Shown here: positions 5,088 through 5,195 of the stretch, piece after piece
Layout of the letters: each line of letters opens with the position of its first letter
Position numbering within the stretch: position 1 is the first letter of the stretch
From: Acidobacteriota bacterium
GTDB taxonomy: Bacteria; Acidobacteriota; UBA6911; RPQK01; JADFOI01
Reading direction: 5' to 3'
Length of the DNA: 5,195 bases
Assembly: GCA_029942065.1 (NCBI GenBank)
Contig: JAPYTY010000132.1
Span: forward strand, 1-5,195
Position numbers and translations under genes: made by a program
The notes under the pieces: generated by a model
Told to the model about the DNA's origin: nothing
The model's input: the letters and a program-made list of their open reading frames with translations, nothing else
Databases searched by the model: none

Positions 5088-5195
5088 TTAGGGACCGATG
5101 AGTACGAATCGCAGGTCCATCACGTTAGTTAGAGTCGGTCCCGTTTGTATGAGACCACCCACCTGGTGGAAAAAGTGATAGGAGTCGTTTCGGTC
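5088..5195 (-). CDS. Glycerate 2-kinase, C-terminal end (MOFRL domain, partial)
   Basis: The last 35 codons of a gene on the minus strand are in the window; the rest lies beyond the right edge. The peptide begins DRNDSYHFF and continues with QVGGLIQTGPTLTNVMDLR and a final hydrophobic strand FVLIGP before TAA. The combination of NDSY.FF and TGPT.TNVMDLR is the ending typical of the GckA/TtuD family (also annotated hydroxypyruvate reductase or MOFRL protein), which phosphorylates glycerate to 2-phosphoglycerate in the cytoplasm. That enzyme belongs to serine/glyoxylate and sugar-acid breakdown. The call rests on a short but characteristic stretch. The VWFA gene starts 102 bases downstream on the same strand; a link in function is not evident. 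Confidence 0.8.
   Translation of the reverse strand, partial: DRNDSYHFFHQVGGLIQTGPTLTNVMDLRFVLIGP

Overview
The window most likely comes from an acidobacterium (Acidobacteriota). The main pointer is the minus-strand gene at 3972-4985. It is a secreted protein of the VWFA-related type that is abundant in that phylum. The scpB-rluB order and the riboflavin genes are widespread in bacteria and fit this but do not prove it. Base composition is moderate and even, and the genes share one style of codon use, so nothing in the coding part looks recently acquired.

Layout: (1) 1-231, the 3' end of scpB (chromosome condensation). (2) 311-1045, an RsuA/RluB-type rRNA pseudouridine synthase, the classical neighbour of scpB. 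(3) 1055-2275, nine bases further on, a riboflavin synthase (ribE) that runs in frame into a hydrophobic segment and a further ~185-residue, mostly beta, unrecognised domain. (4) 2276-2821, a 546-base stretch without a credible gene, filled with at least three kinds of repeat: bulged and perfect hairpins, a direct-repeat pair flanking a GTGA-loop hairpin, a heptamer tandem, and a 150-base element bounded by inverted copies of a 27-base hairpin unit. It ends with a TATAAT box. (5) 2822-3955, a RibB-GCHII fusion whose second half has lost all three zinc cysteines and the active-site loop (RibBX-like). (6) Converging on it from the other strand with 16 bases between stops, the VWFA-related secreted protein. 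(7) 5088-5195, minus strand, the last 35 codons of what looks like a glycerate 2-kinase (MOFRL domain), cut by the window edge.

The two riboflavin genes act at opposite ends of one pathway. RibB makes the four-carbon unit from ribulose 5-phosphate, and RibE performs the final dismutation to riboflavin. The genes for the middle steps, and a working GTP cyclohydrolase II, are not in the window and must be elsewhere if the pathway is complete. The most interesting points are the riboflavin synthase fusion with its apparent membrane anchor, the degenerate GCHII half of RibBX, the repeat-packed gap between the two rib genes, and the eroded metal site plus EF-hand-like insertion in the VWFA protein.
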